From assembly GCA_023663945.1 (NCBI GenBank), contig JAMPGL010000002.1, forward strand, positions 84,447 to 148,446: a stretch of DNA of 64,000 nucleotides, read 5' to 3'. This DNA comes from Lachnospiraceae bacterium. GTDB taxonomy: Bacteria > Bacillota > Clostridia > Lachnospirales > Lachnospiraceae. The notes under the pieces were generated by a model. That model searched no databases. It saw only the letters and a list, made by a program, of their open reading frames with translations, and was not told the origin of the DNA. The position numbers and the translations under genes were made by a program. Below, piece after piece: positions 50,461 through 60,933 of the stretch. Position 1 is the stretch's first letter, and each line of letters starts with the position of its first letter.

Positions 50461-52371
50461 ATGAGCAAAGAAGATTATAGCAAAGCATTTAAGCTGGGCA
50501 AAAAGGATTATCAGGCGCGGATGATGCGGGGAGAAAAGCCCACCCTGCTGGTCTTAGACGACATTCTGCCGAACCGCGGAAGCTACTACGAGGCACCCTT
50601 AGGGCTGGTGCAGATTCCCACCGAACAGATTATCGGAACCAAAACCATCGGGAGGAGCAATTCCTTTGCTGGTAATTTTATGCCGATTTTACAGGAAAAT
50701 ACGGAATTTGCGTCAAAATGGTCCACTTTAAGCACCAGTCATGTGGAGGAGGGAATCCGCGACCCCATCAAGGCGTACGAGTATATGAACAAATTTTATG
50801 TGCTGGAAGGAAATAAGCGGGTCAGCGTCATGAAATTTCACAAGGCGGTCTCCATCCTAGGAGATGTCATCCGCATTGTGCCCAAGCGCACGGAAGACAA
50901 GGAAAATAAAATTTATTATGAGTTTATGGACTTCTACCAGTCCGCCCCCATTAATTACATATGGTTTTCTCATGAGGGGGATTTTGCCAAACTCCAAAAG
51001 GCGGTCGGCAAAGAGCCCGGCGAAAAATGGTCCGAAGAGGAACTGCTTACCTTTAGTTCCCTGTACGCCCGTTTCACCGCGGAGTACAAGAATAAAGGCG
51101 GAAGCAAGCTCCGGATTACAACCGGCGATGCTTTCCTCTCCTTCATTACCCTGCACGGTTATGACACGGTGGAAAGCAAGACGACCAATGATCTAAACTC
51201 CCTGATTGACAAGACTTGGGAGGAATTTGTCCTTTTACAGGAGGATCAGGATATTGCGTTAAAAATGAAGCCCGCCGCCGAAAAGAAGCCTCTTCTTAGC
51301 AAGCTGCTCCCCAAGAGTGCGCCTAAGCTGAAAGCCGCCTTTATTTACGAAAAAACTCCCGGCACTTCCGCTTGGACTTATGCCCACGAGCTGGGAAGAC
51401 TCTATCTGGAGCAGACGTTTCCCGACGAGTTAACTACCGTCTGCTTTGAAAATGCTGTTCCTGAGACTGCGGATGCCCTCATCAACGAAGCAATTGCCGA
51501 GGACTGCAATCTAATCTTTACCACGACGCCGGCTTTTGTGCAGGCAAGCGTGAAGGCGGCGATTGCCAATCCGGAAATCCGCATTTTAAACTGCTCCTTA
51601 AATACCGCCCACCGCTATATTCGTACCTATTATTCGCGAATGCATGAAGCAAAGTTCCTGATGGGCGCCATTGCCGGAGCTATGGCGTTCAATGACCGCC
51701 TTACCTACATTGCGGACTATCCTATCTATGGTTCCATTGCCAATATTAACGCCTTTGCCTTGGGCGCAAAAATGATCAATCCCAGAGCCAAAGTATATCT
51801 GGAATGGTCCACGAAAAAGGAAGTCGATATTTTTGAAAAGATTAAGGAGAATCAATCCTCCTGTATTTCAGGGCGCGACATGGTAATTCCCGAGGAAGCC
51901 TCCCGGTTCTTTGGCATTTATCATATGGATGGCGACACTCCCCGCAATCTTGCTATGCCGCTCTATCACTGGGGAAAGTTTTATGAACAGCTTATCCGCA
52001 CCATTATGGATGGAACTTGGAAATATGATGACGATCCCACTTCCACCAAGGCAATTAATTACTGGTGGGGATTGTCCGCAGGCGTTATCGATGTGGTCTG
52101 CTCCCAGCATCTTCCCATCGGAACCAAACGTCTGGTAGAGTTTTTGAAATCTTCCATCAGCGCCGAATCCTTTAATCCGTTTTCGGGCATCTTATATTCT
52201 CAGACGGGCATCGTTGTGGATGACCCTGAGAGAAGCCTGTCTCCGGAAGAAATCATGTCCATGGACTGGCTTGCAGAAAATATCATTGGTTCTATCCCCA
52301 AAAAGGAAGAGCTGAGAGAACATGCGGCACCGGTCATTGACCAGCAGGGCGTACTGAAAAAGGAAGGTTAA
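50461..52371 (+). CDS. ParB-like domain fused to a BMP-family substrate-binding domain, no export signal
   Basis: This 636-residue protein starts MSKEDYSKAFKLGKKDYQ, with no signal peptide or membrane helix. The N-terminal part (~20-145) has a ParB/sulfiredoxin-like motif: PLGLVQIPTEQIIGTKT, then GIRDPIKAYEYMNKFYVLEGNKRVSV. The C-terminal ~300 residues are a BMP/PnrA-like nucleoside-binding fold (KAAFIYEKTPGTSAWTYAHELG, NLIFTTTPAFVQA, RMHEAKFLMGAIAGAMA). BMP proteins are normally exported receptors; here the protein must be cytosolic, so it is more likely a sensor or enzyme than a transport component. The start at 50461 has GAGGA 11 bp upstream; the longer frame begins before the promoter. 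Metallophosphoesterase and phosphatase genes follow. Confidence 0.85.
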   Translation: MSKEDYSKAFKLGKKDYQARMMRGEKPTLLVLDDILPNRGSYYEAPLGLVQIPTEQIIGTKTIGRSNSFAGNFMPILQENTEFASKWSTLSTSHVEEGIRDPIKAYEYMNKFYVLEGNKRVSVMKFHKAVSILGDVIRIVPKRTEDKENKIYYEFMDFYQSAPINYIWFSHEGDFAKLQKAVGKEPGEKWSEEELLTFSSLYARFTAEYKNKGGSKLRITTGDAFLSFITLHGYDTVESKTTNDLNSLIDKTWEEFVLLQEDQDIALKMKPAAEKKPLLSKLLPKSAPKLKAAFIYEKTPGTSAWTYAHELGRLYLEQTFPDELTTVCFENAVPETADALINEAIAEDCNLIFTTTPAFVQASVKAAIANPEIRILNCSLNTAHRYIRTYYSRMHEAKFLMGAIAGAMAFNDRLTYIADYPIYGSIANINAFALGAKMINPRAKVYLEWSTKKEVDIFEKIKENQSSCISGRDMVIPEEASRFFGIYHMDGDTPRNLAMPLYHWGKFYEQLIRTIMDGTWKYDDDPTSTKAINYWWGLSAGVIDVVCSQHLPIGTKRLVEFLKSSISAESFNPFSGILYSQTGIVVDDPERSLSPEEIMSMDWLAENIIGSIPKKEELREHAAPVIDQQGVLKKEG

Positions 52372-52378
52372 CTTACAT

Positions 52379-52999
52379 ATGAAGATACTTGTGATCTCCG
52401 ACGAAGAATCAAAATATCTGTGGGACTTTTTTGAGAAAAGCAAGGTGGAGGGGATTGACCTGATCATCTCCTGCGGGGATTTAGACCCCCGCTACCTTTC
52501 TTTTCTCGTAACCTTAACCAATGTCCCCCTTCTGTACGTACACGGCAATCACGATGGAAAATACGAGACTATCCCCCCGGACGGCTGTATCTGTATTGAT
52601 GACCAGATTTATGTCCACGAGGGCATCCGTATTCTGGGGCTCGGCGGTTCCATGCGATATCGCCCGGGACCGCACCAGTACACGGAACAGCAGATGAAAC
52701 GGCGCGTCTCCAAATTATGGTTTAAAATTTTCCGCCACAGAGGTTTTGACATTTTAGTCACTCACGCTCCCGCTTATCAGCTAAACGACGGACGCGACCT
52801 CCCTCATCAGGGTTTTCAGGTATTCCGAACCCTGATTGAAAAATATAAGCCAAAATATTTTCTGCACGGGCACGTCCATATGTCCTACGGCAGAAAGCAC
52901 AAACGTTATGATAAATACATGGACACCCATATCATCAATGCCTACGAACGATGTGTCTTTGAATTTGAAGACCCGAATCCCGGCGATCATATCCGCTGA
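52379..52999 (+). CDS. Calcineurin-like metallophosphoesterase
   Basis: This 206-residue protein has the metallophosphoesterase motifs SCGDLD, YVHGNHDG, THAP and LHGHVH with their metal ligands. The first motif, normally DxH, reads SDEES here, so one metal ligand is changed. It is close to the YfcE/MJ0936 class of small phosphodiesterases. Substrate unknown. The start is 7 bp after the upstream fusion protein gene, so they are likely co-transcribed and may act on the same nucleotide-type ligand. Confidence 0.9.
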   Translation: MKILVISDEESKYLWDFFEKSKVEGIDLIISCGDLDPRYLSFLVTLTNVPLLYVHGNHDGKYETIPPDGCICIDDQIYVHEGIRILGLGGSMRYRPGPHQYTEQQMKRRVSKLWFKIFRHRGFDILVTHAPAYQLNDGRDLPHQGFQVFRTLIEKYKPKYFLHGHVHMSYGRKHKRYDKYMDTHIINAYERCVFEFEDPNPGDHIR

Positions 53000-53075
53000 A
53001 AGAAAACTTTTCCTATAGCGGAACTTTGAAAGCATTCTTTATATAAAGCACTCTTTATCTAAGAAAGGAAACGTT

Positions 53076-53849
53076 ATGAGAATTGTATTTGTCCGCCACG
53101 GCGAACCCGATTACCAAAATGACACGCTCACAGAAAAAGGCTGGCGGGAAGCTGAGCTTCTCTCTAAGCGGATTATAAACTGGAATGTAGAGCAGTTTTA
53201 TTGTTCGCCCCTAGGCAGGGCAAAAGATACCGCCTCCTGCACATTAAACAAGCTGAACCGGGAAGCCGTTATCCTTCCTTGGATGCGGGAATTTTCTTAT
53301 CCAATCGATGATCCCGTAACCGGCAGGCACGGCGTACCGTGGGATTTCGTTCCCTCCTACTGGACTTCCCAGCCTCTTATGTATGATATTGACCGCTGGG
53401 TGGAAACCGATGTTATGAGACAGAACCCAGACATTGCTCCTTCTTATAAAGAAGTATGCAATAACTTTGACAGCCTGCTCTCCGCCTACGGCTATGTCAG
53501 GGAAGGCGATTTTTATCGTATTACAGGCAAAGAAGAACGATTTATGACCGGAACAGGTTCCCTTACCGCGGATGATGAAGAAAACCGGCGCACACAGCCC
53601 CTTATTGTAATCTTCTGCCATCTGGGAGTTACCTGTCTGGTGCTCTCCCACCTTTTAAATATTCCGTTTCCTCTGCTTGTTCACGGCTTCTTTCTTCCAA
53701 CCACCTCACTCACTGTACTGACAAGTGAAGAGCGCTGGGGAACGGAAGCTTATTTCCGGGTTCAGACAATCGGTGATGTGAATCATTTATTAACCGGCGG
53801 TGAGCCAATCTCCGCCGCCGGTTCCTTTGCAAATGTGTTTCAGGGATAA
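53076..53849 (+). CDS. Histidine phosphatase superfamily protein
   Basis: This 257-residue protein has the RHG catalytic motif (VFVRHGEPDYQNDTLTEKG), the SPLGRAKDT segment and a second His in VIFCHLGVTCL. The substrate is unknown; relatives act on phosphoglycerate, sugar and nucleotide phosphates. It follows the metallophosphoesterase gene by 76 bp, has its own good ribosome binding site (AAAGGAA), and its stop lies 1 bp from the convergent foldase gene. Confidence 0.92.
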   Translation: MRIVFVRHGEPDYQNDTLTEKGWREAELLSKRIINWNVEQFYCSPLGRAKDTASCTLNKLNREAVILPWMREFSYPIDDPVTGRHGVPWDFVPSYWTSQPLMYDIDRWVETDVMRQNPDIAPSYKEVCNNFDSLLSAYGYVREGDFYRITGKEERFMTGTGSLTADDEENRRTQPLIVIFCHLGVTCLVLSHLLNIPFPLLVHGFFLPTTSLTVLTSEERWGTEAYFRVQTIGDVNHLLTGGEPISAAGSFANVFQG

Positions 53850-53850
53850 A

Positions 53851-55083
53851 TTATTCCGCCGGCTGCTCTTCTGTCGTCTCCTCACCGGTGGGAATAGTCA
53901 GATAGTGCAGATTTCCTTTGGGGTCGGAAATCTGATAATTCTGCTCCGTCAATTCTTCAACCATTTCCGTCACCACTTCGCCGGAAAGAAGGTTGGCAAT
54001 CCGGTCATCATCGGATTCGTCATAATAGCGGTTAACAAATTCCACCACATAATAGCGGTTGCTGTCTGCATCTTCCAGAACTTCTATATCTCCCTGCGTT
54101 CTGGCGTCATCATATAACCAGTCCGCCATTACTGTTGTAATGGAAGAGCGATACCTTCCCTCTGCAAGGCTGTAATCCTTTTCAGGGTCTTCATAGTTTT
54201 CCTTAGCCTCTTCGGAAGCATACGTAATGCACAATTCATTAAAATCTGCTCCTCCCTTACGGCTCTCTGCCATTGCCTGAGCATCCGCCTGAATCTTTGT
54301 CATTGCTTCTAAAACCGCTTCTTCCGCAGCGTCCGCCTCCAAACCAGTCGTAAAGGTAAAGCTCCGGTAATCCACCTTGTCATAATCCGTCTTATTCTCT
54401 TCATAATAAGCCTTTACCTCTTCCTCCGCGGGCTTATTCTGGTCAATCAGTTCCTGATAATATGCGTTTGCAAGCATCGTCTCCTTTTCAAACGGCGTGA
54501 TATTGGAAACCGTTGCGTAAGTGCCATACATTTCCTTATAATACTCACCTATATCCATTCCCTGTTCTTCAAGAAAGGATTTCATGGAATCCGTATATTC
54601 CTCGTATTCAGCATCTCCATCATAGGTAAATCCGTTCTTTTGCGCTTCGTCCACCATTGCCTTTACCTGCTGGAGCTGTTCTACCGCCATATTGTCATAC
54701 ATATCCTTAAAACTCATGTCCTCTGAAATCATATACTCAGACAAATCGGCGCTTGCATCCAAGCCATAGTAAGAAAGCATGCTCGCATTGTTATTCAGCA
54801 TCATATTGTAATAGTAATCATATTCCAATTTACTGATATTGTGGCTTCCCACCTGAATATAAGTTCCATTAAGCGCCGTCTGCTTTGCAACAATCGGTCT
54901 TGCTATGGAAATTACAAGTATGACTACAAGCACAATGCCGATAATCGATGCAATGAGCTTTGTCAATTTTTCCTGTTTTTGATCCTTTTCCTTCTGGATT
55001 CTCCGCTCTTCCATCTTTCGGTCATATCTTGTCATAACCTTCTGCTCACCAGCTTTTTCCTCCGGTGCAGTATTTTTTGCCAT
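53851..55083 (-). CDS. Membrane-anchored SurA/PrsA-like peptidyl-prolyl isomerase-related protein
   Basis: This 410-residue protein has a highly charged cytoplasmic N-terminus, a transmembrane helix (~43-65) and an extracytoplasmic SurA_N-type helical domain (~75-215). A parvulin-like region (~225-370) then shows degenerate sequence, and the tail is Glu/Thr-rich. It probably helps fold exported proteins; isomerase activity is doubtful because I cannot place the usual parvulin active-site motifs. No promoter or operon partner seen. Confidence 0.8.
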   Translation of the reverse strand: MAKNTAPEEKAGEQKVMTRYDRKMEERRIQKEKDQKQEKLTKLIASIIGIVLVVILVISIARPIVAKQTALNGTYIQVGSHNISKLEYDYYYNMMLNNNASMLSYYGLDASADLSEYMISEDMSFKDMYDNMAVEQLQQVKAMVDEAQKNGFTYDGDAEYEEYTDSMKSFLEEQGMDIGEYYKEMYGTYATVSNITPFEKETMLANAYYQELIDQNKPAEEEVKAYYEENKTDYDKVDYRSFTFTTGLEADAAEEAVLEAMTKIQADAQAMAESRKGGADFNELCITYASEEAKENYEDPEKDYSLAEGRYRSSITTVMADWLYDDARTQGDIEVLEDADSNRYYVVEFVNRYYDESDDDRIANLLSGEVVTEMVEELTEQNYQISDPKGNLHYLTIPTGEETTEEQPAE

Positions 55084-55135
55084 TTTATTTATTCCTCCTT
55101 GTTTTAAAGCTTATTCCCATCCAAAATCACTCTGC

Positions 55136-55627
55136 TTAATTCTTTTGATTGATATAATTAACCAGACCTTCCGCGTCTATAATCTTCTGCATGAACTCCG
55201 GAAAAGCCTGCCCTTTAAACTGCGTGCCCTTAGTCAGGTTTTTGATGATTCCGGAATCAAAGTCAACCTCAACCTCATCTCCCGCATCGATCCCCTTAGA
55301 AGCCTCCGGGCATTCGATAATCGGAAGTCCGATGTTAATAGCATTCCGATAAAAGATTCGTGCAAAGGTCTCGGCAATCACACAGCTTACGCCCGCCGCC
55401 TTAATTGCGATCGGGGCATGTTCCCGTGAGGAGCCGCATCCAAAATTCTTATCGGCGACAATAATATCGCCTTTCTTTACTCTTGAAATAAACTCCTTGT
55501 CAATGTCTTCCATACAGTGTGCCGCAAGCTCCGCCGGATCCGAGGTGTTCAGATACCTTGCAGGGATAATCACATCCGTATCTACATTATCGCCATATTT
55601 AAAAACAATTCCTTTTGCTGCTTTCAT
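55136..55627 (-). CDS. leuD: 3-isopropylmalate dehydratase small subunit
   Basis: This 163-residue subunit completes isopropylmalate isomerase. It has [26 protein letters not shown] and the [17 protein letters not shown] motif. Start ATG 55627 gives the family N-terminus; the longer open frame overlaps leuC. It is the archaeal/clostridial short type and follows leuC by 46 bp. Confidence 0.97.
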   Translation of the reverse strand: MKAAKGIVFKYGDNVDTDVIIPARYLNTSDPAELAAHCMEDIDKEFISRVKKGDIIVADKNFGCGSSREHAPIAIKAAGVSCVIAETFARIFYRNAINIGLPIIECPEASKGIDAGDEVEVDFDSGIIKNLTKGTQFKGQAFPEFMQKIIDAEGLVNYINQKN

Positions 55628-55673
55628 GTCTATTTTCCTTTCTATTCTATAGTTAAAGCCGCGCCAATCCTTA

Positions 55674-56936
55674 TTACAGACGGCATGGACAGGAAATCTT
55701 TCCTGCAACCGCGCTTGCCGCCGCCACTGCCGGGCCTGCCAGATAAATTTCGGAATTTACATGTCCCATACGCCCCACAAAATTGCGGTTTGTGGTGGAT
55801 ACACAGCGTTCACCCTCCGCCAAGATTCCCATATATCCTCCGAGACAGGGGCCGCAGGTCGGCGTGCTTACCACCGCACCGGCTTCAATGAAAGTCTTAA
55901 GAAGCCCCTCTTCCATTGCCTGCATATAAATTGCCTGAGTAGCCGGAATCACAATACAGCGCATTCCCTTTGCCACGTGCCTTCCGGAAAGTACCTTTGC
56001 AGCAATCCGCATATCGTCAATCCGTCCGTTGGTGCAGGAACCAATCACCACCTGATCGATTGTAATATCCTCCGTAATCTCATCAATGGTTTTGGTATTC
56101 TCTGGAAGATGCGGGAACGCAATGGTAGGACGAAGCTCACTAAGGTCAATGGTATACTCTTCGTCATAAACCGCATCCTCGTCCGCCTCATAAATGACGT
56201 AAGGCTTCTTGGAATGCTCTTTCATGTAAGTAATGGCAAGATCATCCACCGGGAATATCCCGTTCTTTCCGCCTGCCTCAATCGCCATATTGGCAATGGT
56301 AAAGCGGTCGTCCATGGTAAGGTTTTGAATCCCTTCCCCTGTAAATTCCATAGACTTGTACAGTGCGCCATCCACACCGATCATGCCGATAATATGTAAA
56401 ATTACGTCCTTGCCGCTGACCCACTCTCCGGGCTTGCCGACCAGATTAAATTTGATTGCTCCCGGAACCTTAAACCACGCCTTGCCTGTCGCCATGCCCG
56501 CAGCCATATCCGTGCTTCCCACGCCTGTGGAAAAGGCGCCCAAAGCTCCATAAGTACAGGTATGGGAATCTGCGCCAATGATCACATCCCCTGCCACAGT
56601 AAGCCCCTTTTCCGGTAAAAGCGCATGCTCAATCCCCATTTCGCCCACTTCAAAATAGTTGGTGATTTGATTGCGGTACGCAAATTCCCTCACACATTTG
56701 CAATGCTCCGCCGACTTAATATCCTTATTCGGCACAAAATGATCGGGCACAAGGGCTATCTTATCTTTATCAAATACGCCTTCCGTCTTCATCTTTTCCA
56801 TTTCTTTAATTGCAACCGGACTGGTAATATCATTGCCAAGCACCAAATCCAGATCCGCCTCAATAAGCTGCCCTGCCTCCACCTCGGGAAGTCCGGCATG
56901 AGCGGCTAATATTTTCTGGGTCATTGTCATTCCCAT
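55674..56936 (-). CDS. leuC: 3-isopropylmalate dehydratase large subunit
   Basis: This 420-residue aconitase-family enzyme isomerises 2-isopropylmalate to 3-isopropylmalate in leucine synthesis. The 4Fe-4S cluster ligands are in VIGSCTNGR and [38 protein letters not shown] is also conserved. Leucine genes sit beside the ilv run, suggesting branched-chain amino acid co-regulation. Its own promoter-like TATGAT at 56988-56993 lies just downstream of the ilvC terminator. Confidence 0.97.
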   Translation of the reverse strand: MGMTMTQKILAAHAGLPEVEAGQLIEADLDLVLGNDITSPVAIKEMEKMKTEGVFDKDKIALVPDHFVPNKDIKSAEHCKCVREFAYRNQITNYFEVGEMGIEHALLPEKGLTVAGDVIIGADSHTCTYGALGAFSTGVGSTDMAAGMATGKAWFKVPGAIKFNLVGKPGEWVSGKDVILHIIGMIGVDGALYKSMEFTGEGIQNLTMDDRFTIANMAIEAGGKNGIFPVDDLAITYMKEHSKKPYVIYEADEDAVYDEEYTIDLSELRPTIAFPHLPENTKTIDEITEDITIDQVVIGSCTNGRIDDMRIAAKVLSGRHVAKGMRCIVIPATQAIYMQAMEEGLLKTFIEAGAVVSTPTCGPCLGGYMGILAEGERCVSTTNRNFVGRMGHVNSEIYLAGPAVAAASAVAGKISCPCRL

Positions 56937-56987
56937 TGTGATACCTCCATGCTAAGTTATACTTCTGTTGACTTTTCACTGTTCACT

Positions 56988-57014
56988 ATCATAACACATA
57001 AATATTGATTTGAA
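56988..57014 (-). promoter_or_regulatory. Candidate promoter of leuCD
   Basis: TATGAT (56988-56993) on the minus strand with a weak -35 about 17 bp upstream. It lies after the ilvC terminator, so leuCD are probably a separate unit. The leader is short (~45 nt) and no T-box is visible. Confidence 0.5.
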
Positions 57015-57036
57015 AACAAGTATCTTCACAGGAATC

Positions 57037-57069
57037 AAAAAGACCACCGACATCTGTCGATGGTCTTTT
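57037..57069 (-). terminator. Intrinsic terminator after ilvC
   Basis: AAAAGACCA ... TGGTCTTTT with CGAC/GTCG in the stem and T residues following on the minus strand. It is 8 bp past the ilvC stop and ends the metH-ilv run. Confidence 0.92.
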
Positions 57070-57077
57070 GTTCTTAA

Positions 57078-58112
<1,035 letters not shown>

Positions 58113-58178
58113 TTACTGTATGCTTATTTACATGCCGTTTCCGGCTTGTAGCTAACAACATTAGAGGCATCCAGTAAC

Positions 58179-58676
58179 TTATAAGTAAGTAACATTCTCC
58201 GTGCCCCTGCCAAGACCTGCAATTCCGGTTCTGGCGATTTCCAGTATCTCATATCCGTCCAAAAGACCGATAAACGCATCAATCTTATCCTGATTGCCGG
58301 TAAGCTCAATAATCAAGCTGTCTGACGCCACATCGATAATCTTGGCGCGGAAAATATCCGCAATCGCAATAACTCCCTGCCTCTGCTCACCGTTCGCCCT
58401 GACCTTAACGAGGGCAAGCTCCCTGTACACGCTGGTCTCCGGCTGTAACTCCTTAATATCCCTGACATCAATCAATTTGGCAACCTGCTTCTCAATCTGA
58501 TCGAGAATCTCGTCGTCCCCGGAGGTCACAATTGTTATTCTGGTATATCTGGGATCTGCCGTAAGACCTGCCGTAATGCTGTCAATATTGTAGCCTCTTC
58601 TTGAAAAAAGTCCTGAAATCCGGCTCAGCACGCCGGAAGTATTGTCTACCAAAAGCTGAAAAACCTTTTTACGCAA
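58179..58676 (-). CDS. ilvN: Acetolactate synthase small (regulatory) subunit, copy 1
   Basis: This 165-residue protein has two parts: an ACT domain (VFQLLVDNTSGVLSRISGLFSRRGYNIDSI) and the C-terminal ALS_ss domain (LIELTGNQDKIDAFIGLLDGYEILEIARTGI). ALS small subunits activate IlvB and carry valine feedback. The start codon is TTG (58676), with AAGGAGG 8 bp before it. It is the more canonical of two adjacent small-subunit genes and precedes ilvC by 81 bp. Confidence 0.95.
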   Translation of the reverse strand: MRKKVFQLLVDNTSGVLSRISGLFSRRGYNIDSITAGLTADPRYTRITIVTSGDDEILDQIEKQVAKLIDVRDIKELQPETSVYRELALVKVRANGEQRQGVIAIADIFRAKIIDVASDSLIIELTGNQDKIDAFIGLLDGYEILEIARTGIAGLGRGTENVTYL

Positions 58677-58764
58677 TCTTTCATCCTCCTTAACATCCGT
58701 CCACTATTTTATCAAGTTGCCTTGTAAAAGTCAACTTACATAATTAATAGGTTCTTGATTTCTT

Positions 58765-59250
58765 TCAATCCGTTTCATTACATTTCTGCAGCGCCAGGGT
58801 TCCGGTACGCGCCACTTCCACAATGCTGACCGTCTTAAACATTCCAATCAGGAGCTGAACCCGCTCCGGAATGTCACACATTTGTATCAGCATCATATTC
58901 TTTGACATATCTACAATATGAGCGTTCATGATCTCACAGATTTCCATGATGTCCCTGCGGTTCGACTTATTATACTTTACCTTCATAAGCAGAAGCTCAC
59001 GGCTGATGCTCGCCCCCTCGTCAAAGGTTTTGACCTTAATGACATCCAGTTTCTTATTAAGCTGCTTTTCAATCTGCTCCATGGTGCGCTTATCGCCGCT
59101 GCTCACAATGGTCATACAGGACACATCCGGGTCATCGGTCTCTCCCACTGCAAGAGAATCAATATTAAAGCATCTTCGGGAAAACAGCCCGGCAACCTTG
59201 CAGAGCACGCCGGAGCGGTTTTCAACTAATACGGAATATATTTTTTTCAT
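58765..59250 (-). CDS. ilvN: Acetolactate synthase small subunit paralogue, copy 2
   Basis: This 161-residue protein has the same two-domain layout as copy 1 (SVLVENRSGVLCKVAGLFSRRCFNIDSL, then MLIQMCDIPERVQLLIGMFK and VEVARTGTLAL) but is divergent at many positions. ATG 59250 is chosen over longer frames because GGAGG is well placed before it. It sits between ilvB and copy 1. Having two regulatory subunits in one operon suggests two modes of feedback on one catalytic subunit, or interaction with another ALS. Confidence 0.92.
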   Translation of the reverse strand: MKKIYSVLVENRSGVLCKVAGLFSRRCFNIDSLAVGETDDPDVSCMTIVSSGDKRTMEQIEKQLNKKLDVIKVKTFDEGASISRELLLMKVKYNKSNRRDIMEICEIMNAHIVDMSKNMMLIQMCDIPERVQLLIGMFKTVSIVEVARTGTLALQKCNETD

Positions 59251-59295
59251 AGAGTCCTCCATCTTTGCCAATCTGTAACTGCATTTCCAAGCCTT

Positions 59296-60912
59296 TTACT
59301 TAACCAGATCCATAGGATCGATCACACATTCCATCAACACGGACTCGTCCTTTTCTAAGAACTGATCGATCACCTCTTCTGCCCGCTCCATAGTCTCAAG
59401 CCGCAAAAACTTAATTCCATACGCGGAAGAAAGCTTTTCCAAATCGGGGCTTCCGGATAAGTCTACCACGGAATAATTGTCCTTGTAGGTATAATGCTGA
59501 TACTCCCTCACCATTCCCAGATAATTATTTTTCAGCACAATTATTTTAACCGGAATATGATGCTGGCAGATGGTGGCAAGCTCCATCATGGACATCTGAA
59601 AAGAACCGTCGCCACAGACAGCAACCACCTGTCTGCTTCTGTCCGCAAGTTTGGCTCCCATGGCCGCAGGTATGGAATATCCCATGGTTCCCATTCCGCC
59701 GGAGGTTAGGAACTTGCCCTCCTTCACAATATGATAGCCGCAGGACCAGATCTGATTCTGACCCACATCCGCTGCATAAATGCCGTTATCCTGCATTTTT
59801 TCAGACAAAAGCGTAATAAACGCCGCCGGATCCACATACGCCGGGTTGGGATTTCTCCTAGGTGCCATACAGGTTCGATAGTCCTCTAACATCTCAATCC
59901 AGTCTTCATGTTCACAGGCAATCTCCTGTTCCAAGAGATCTTCAAAGATATGTTTTGCATCTCCCACCAGCGGAATTGCCGGACCGACATTTTTGCCGAT
60001 TTCTGCCGGGTCAACATCAATATGAATCAATACTTTATTTTCCGTGATGAGATCCGGCTGGTTGACAGCGCGGTCCGCCACTCTTGCGCCCACCATGATC
60101 AGCAGATCCGACTCGTTCATGGCGCGGTTTGCATAGGGCTTTCCGTTATTTCCGACCATGCCGAAATACAACGGATGCTTCGTGGGCATCACTCCGATTC
60201 CCATCATGGTAGAGACCACCGGAACCCGGTGCTTCTCGGCAAAACGGATAAGATCCTTTTCTCCCTCCGAGAGAAGCACGCCGCCGCCCACGCAGATTAA
60301 CGGCTTTTTCGCCTTTTCAAGCTCAGCGGCTACCTTTTTAATCTGTACCATGTTTCCCTTTACCGTTGGCTTATAAGTACGCATTGAGATGGAATCCGGA
60401 TAAGAAAACTTTTTGATTTCCGCATTCTGCACATCGATGGGAACATCAATCAAAACCGGGCCCTTTCTCCCCGTCCCCGCAATATGAAAGGCTTCCTTAA
60501 TGATTCTTGGAATATCCTGAACGTTCCGCACCAGATAACTGTATTTGACAAAAGATTCCACCGCCCCTGTGATGTCCGCCTCCTGAAATACATCGCTTCC
60601 GATTAGTTCCGAATTGACCTGTCCGGTAATGCACACTAACGGAATACTGTCCGCAAAAGCCGTGGCAATTCCGGTGATCACGTTGGTGGCGCCGGGTCCC
60701 GATGTAACGGCACAGACACCGATTTTGCCGGATACCCTTGCAAGCCCGCTTGCCGCGTGAGCCGCGTTCTGCTCTGTCCTTATCAGAATTGTCTTGATGG
60801 GCGAATCAAGAATACTGTTGTAAAAAGGACAAATCGCAACCCCCGGATAGCCAAATACGTACTCTACGCCCTCTTCCTCCAAACATTTTACAATTGCATC
60901 TGCTCCTATCAT
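59296..60912 (-). CDS. ilvB: Acetolactate synthase large (catalytic) subunit
   Basis: This 538-residue enzyme joins pyruvate to pyruvate or 2-oxobutyrate. It has the catalytic Glu in ILIRTEQNAAHAASG, the FAD/quinone-binding middle domain and the ThDP-magnesium motif VCGDGSFQMSMMELATICQHH with the NNYLG end. It is shorter than typical IlvB (~570). The gene lies 21 bp after a small membrane protein gene and before the two ilvN copies. No leader with a T-box is visible, so the run is probably transcribed from near metH. Confidence 0.96.
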   Translation of the reverse strand: MIGADAIVKCLEEEGVEYVFGYPGVAICPFYNSILDSPIKTILIRTEQNAAHAASGLARVSGKIGVCAVTSGPGATNVITGIATAFADSIPLVCITGQVNSELIGSDVFQEADITGAVESFVKYSYLVRNVQDIPRIIKEAFHIAGTGRKGPVLIDVPIDVQNAEIKKFSYPDSISMRTYKPTVKGNMVQIKKVAAELEKAKKPLICVGGGVLLSEGEKDLIRFAEKHRVPVVSTMMGIGVMPTKHPLYFGMVGNNGKPYANRAMNESDLLIMVGARVADRAVNQPDLITENKVLIHIDVDPAEIGKNVGPAIPLVGDAKHIFEDLLEQEIACEHEDWIEMLEDYRTCMAPRRNPNPAYVDPAAFITLLSEKMQDNGIYAADVGQNQIWSCGYHIVKEGKFLTSGGMGTMGYSIPAAMGAKLADRSRQVVAVCGDGSFQMSMMELATICQHHIPVKIIVLKNNYLGMVREYQHYTYKDNYSVVDLSGSPDLEKLSSAYGIKFLRLETMERAEEVIDQFLEKDESVLMECVIDPMDLVK

Positions 60913-60933
60913 CTCTTATTTCCTTTCCGCATG

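Noticed and set aside
55761-56399. 212-codon plus-strand open frame opposite leuC
   Set aside because: It is antisense to leuC and has a Cys/His-biased translation typical of a shadow frame.
60913-60933. T-box or leader peptide before ilvB
   Set aside because: Only 21 bp separate ilvB from the previous gene, leaving no room for such a leader.
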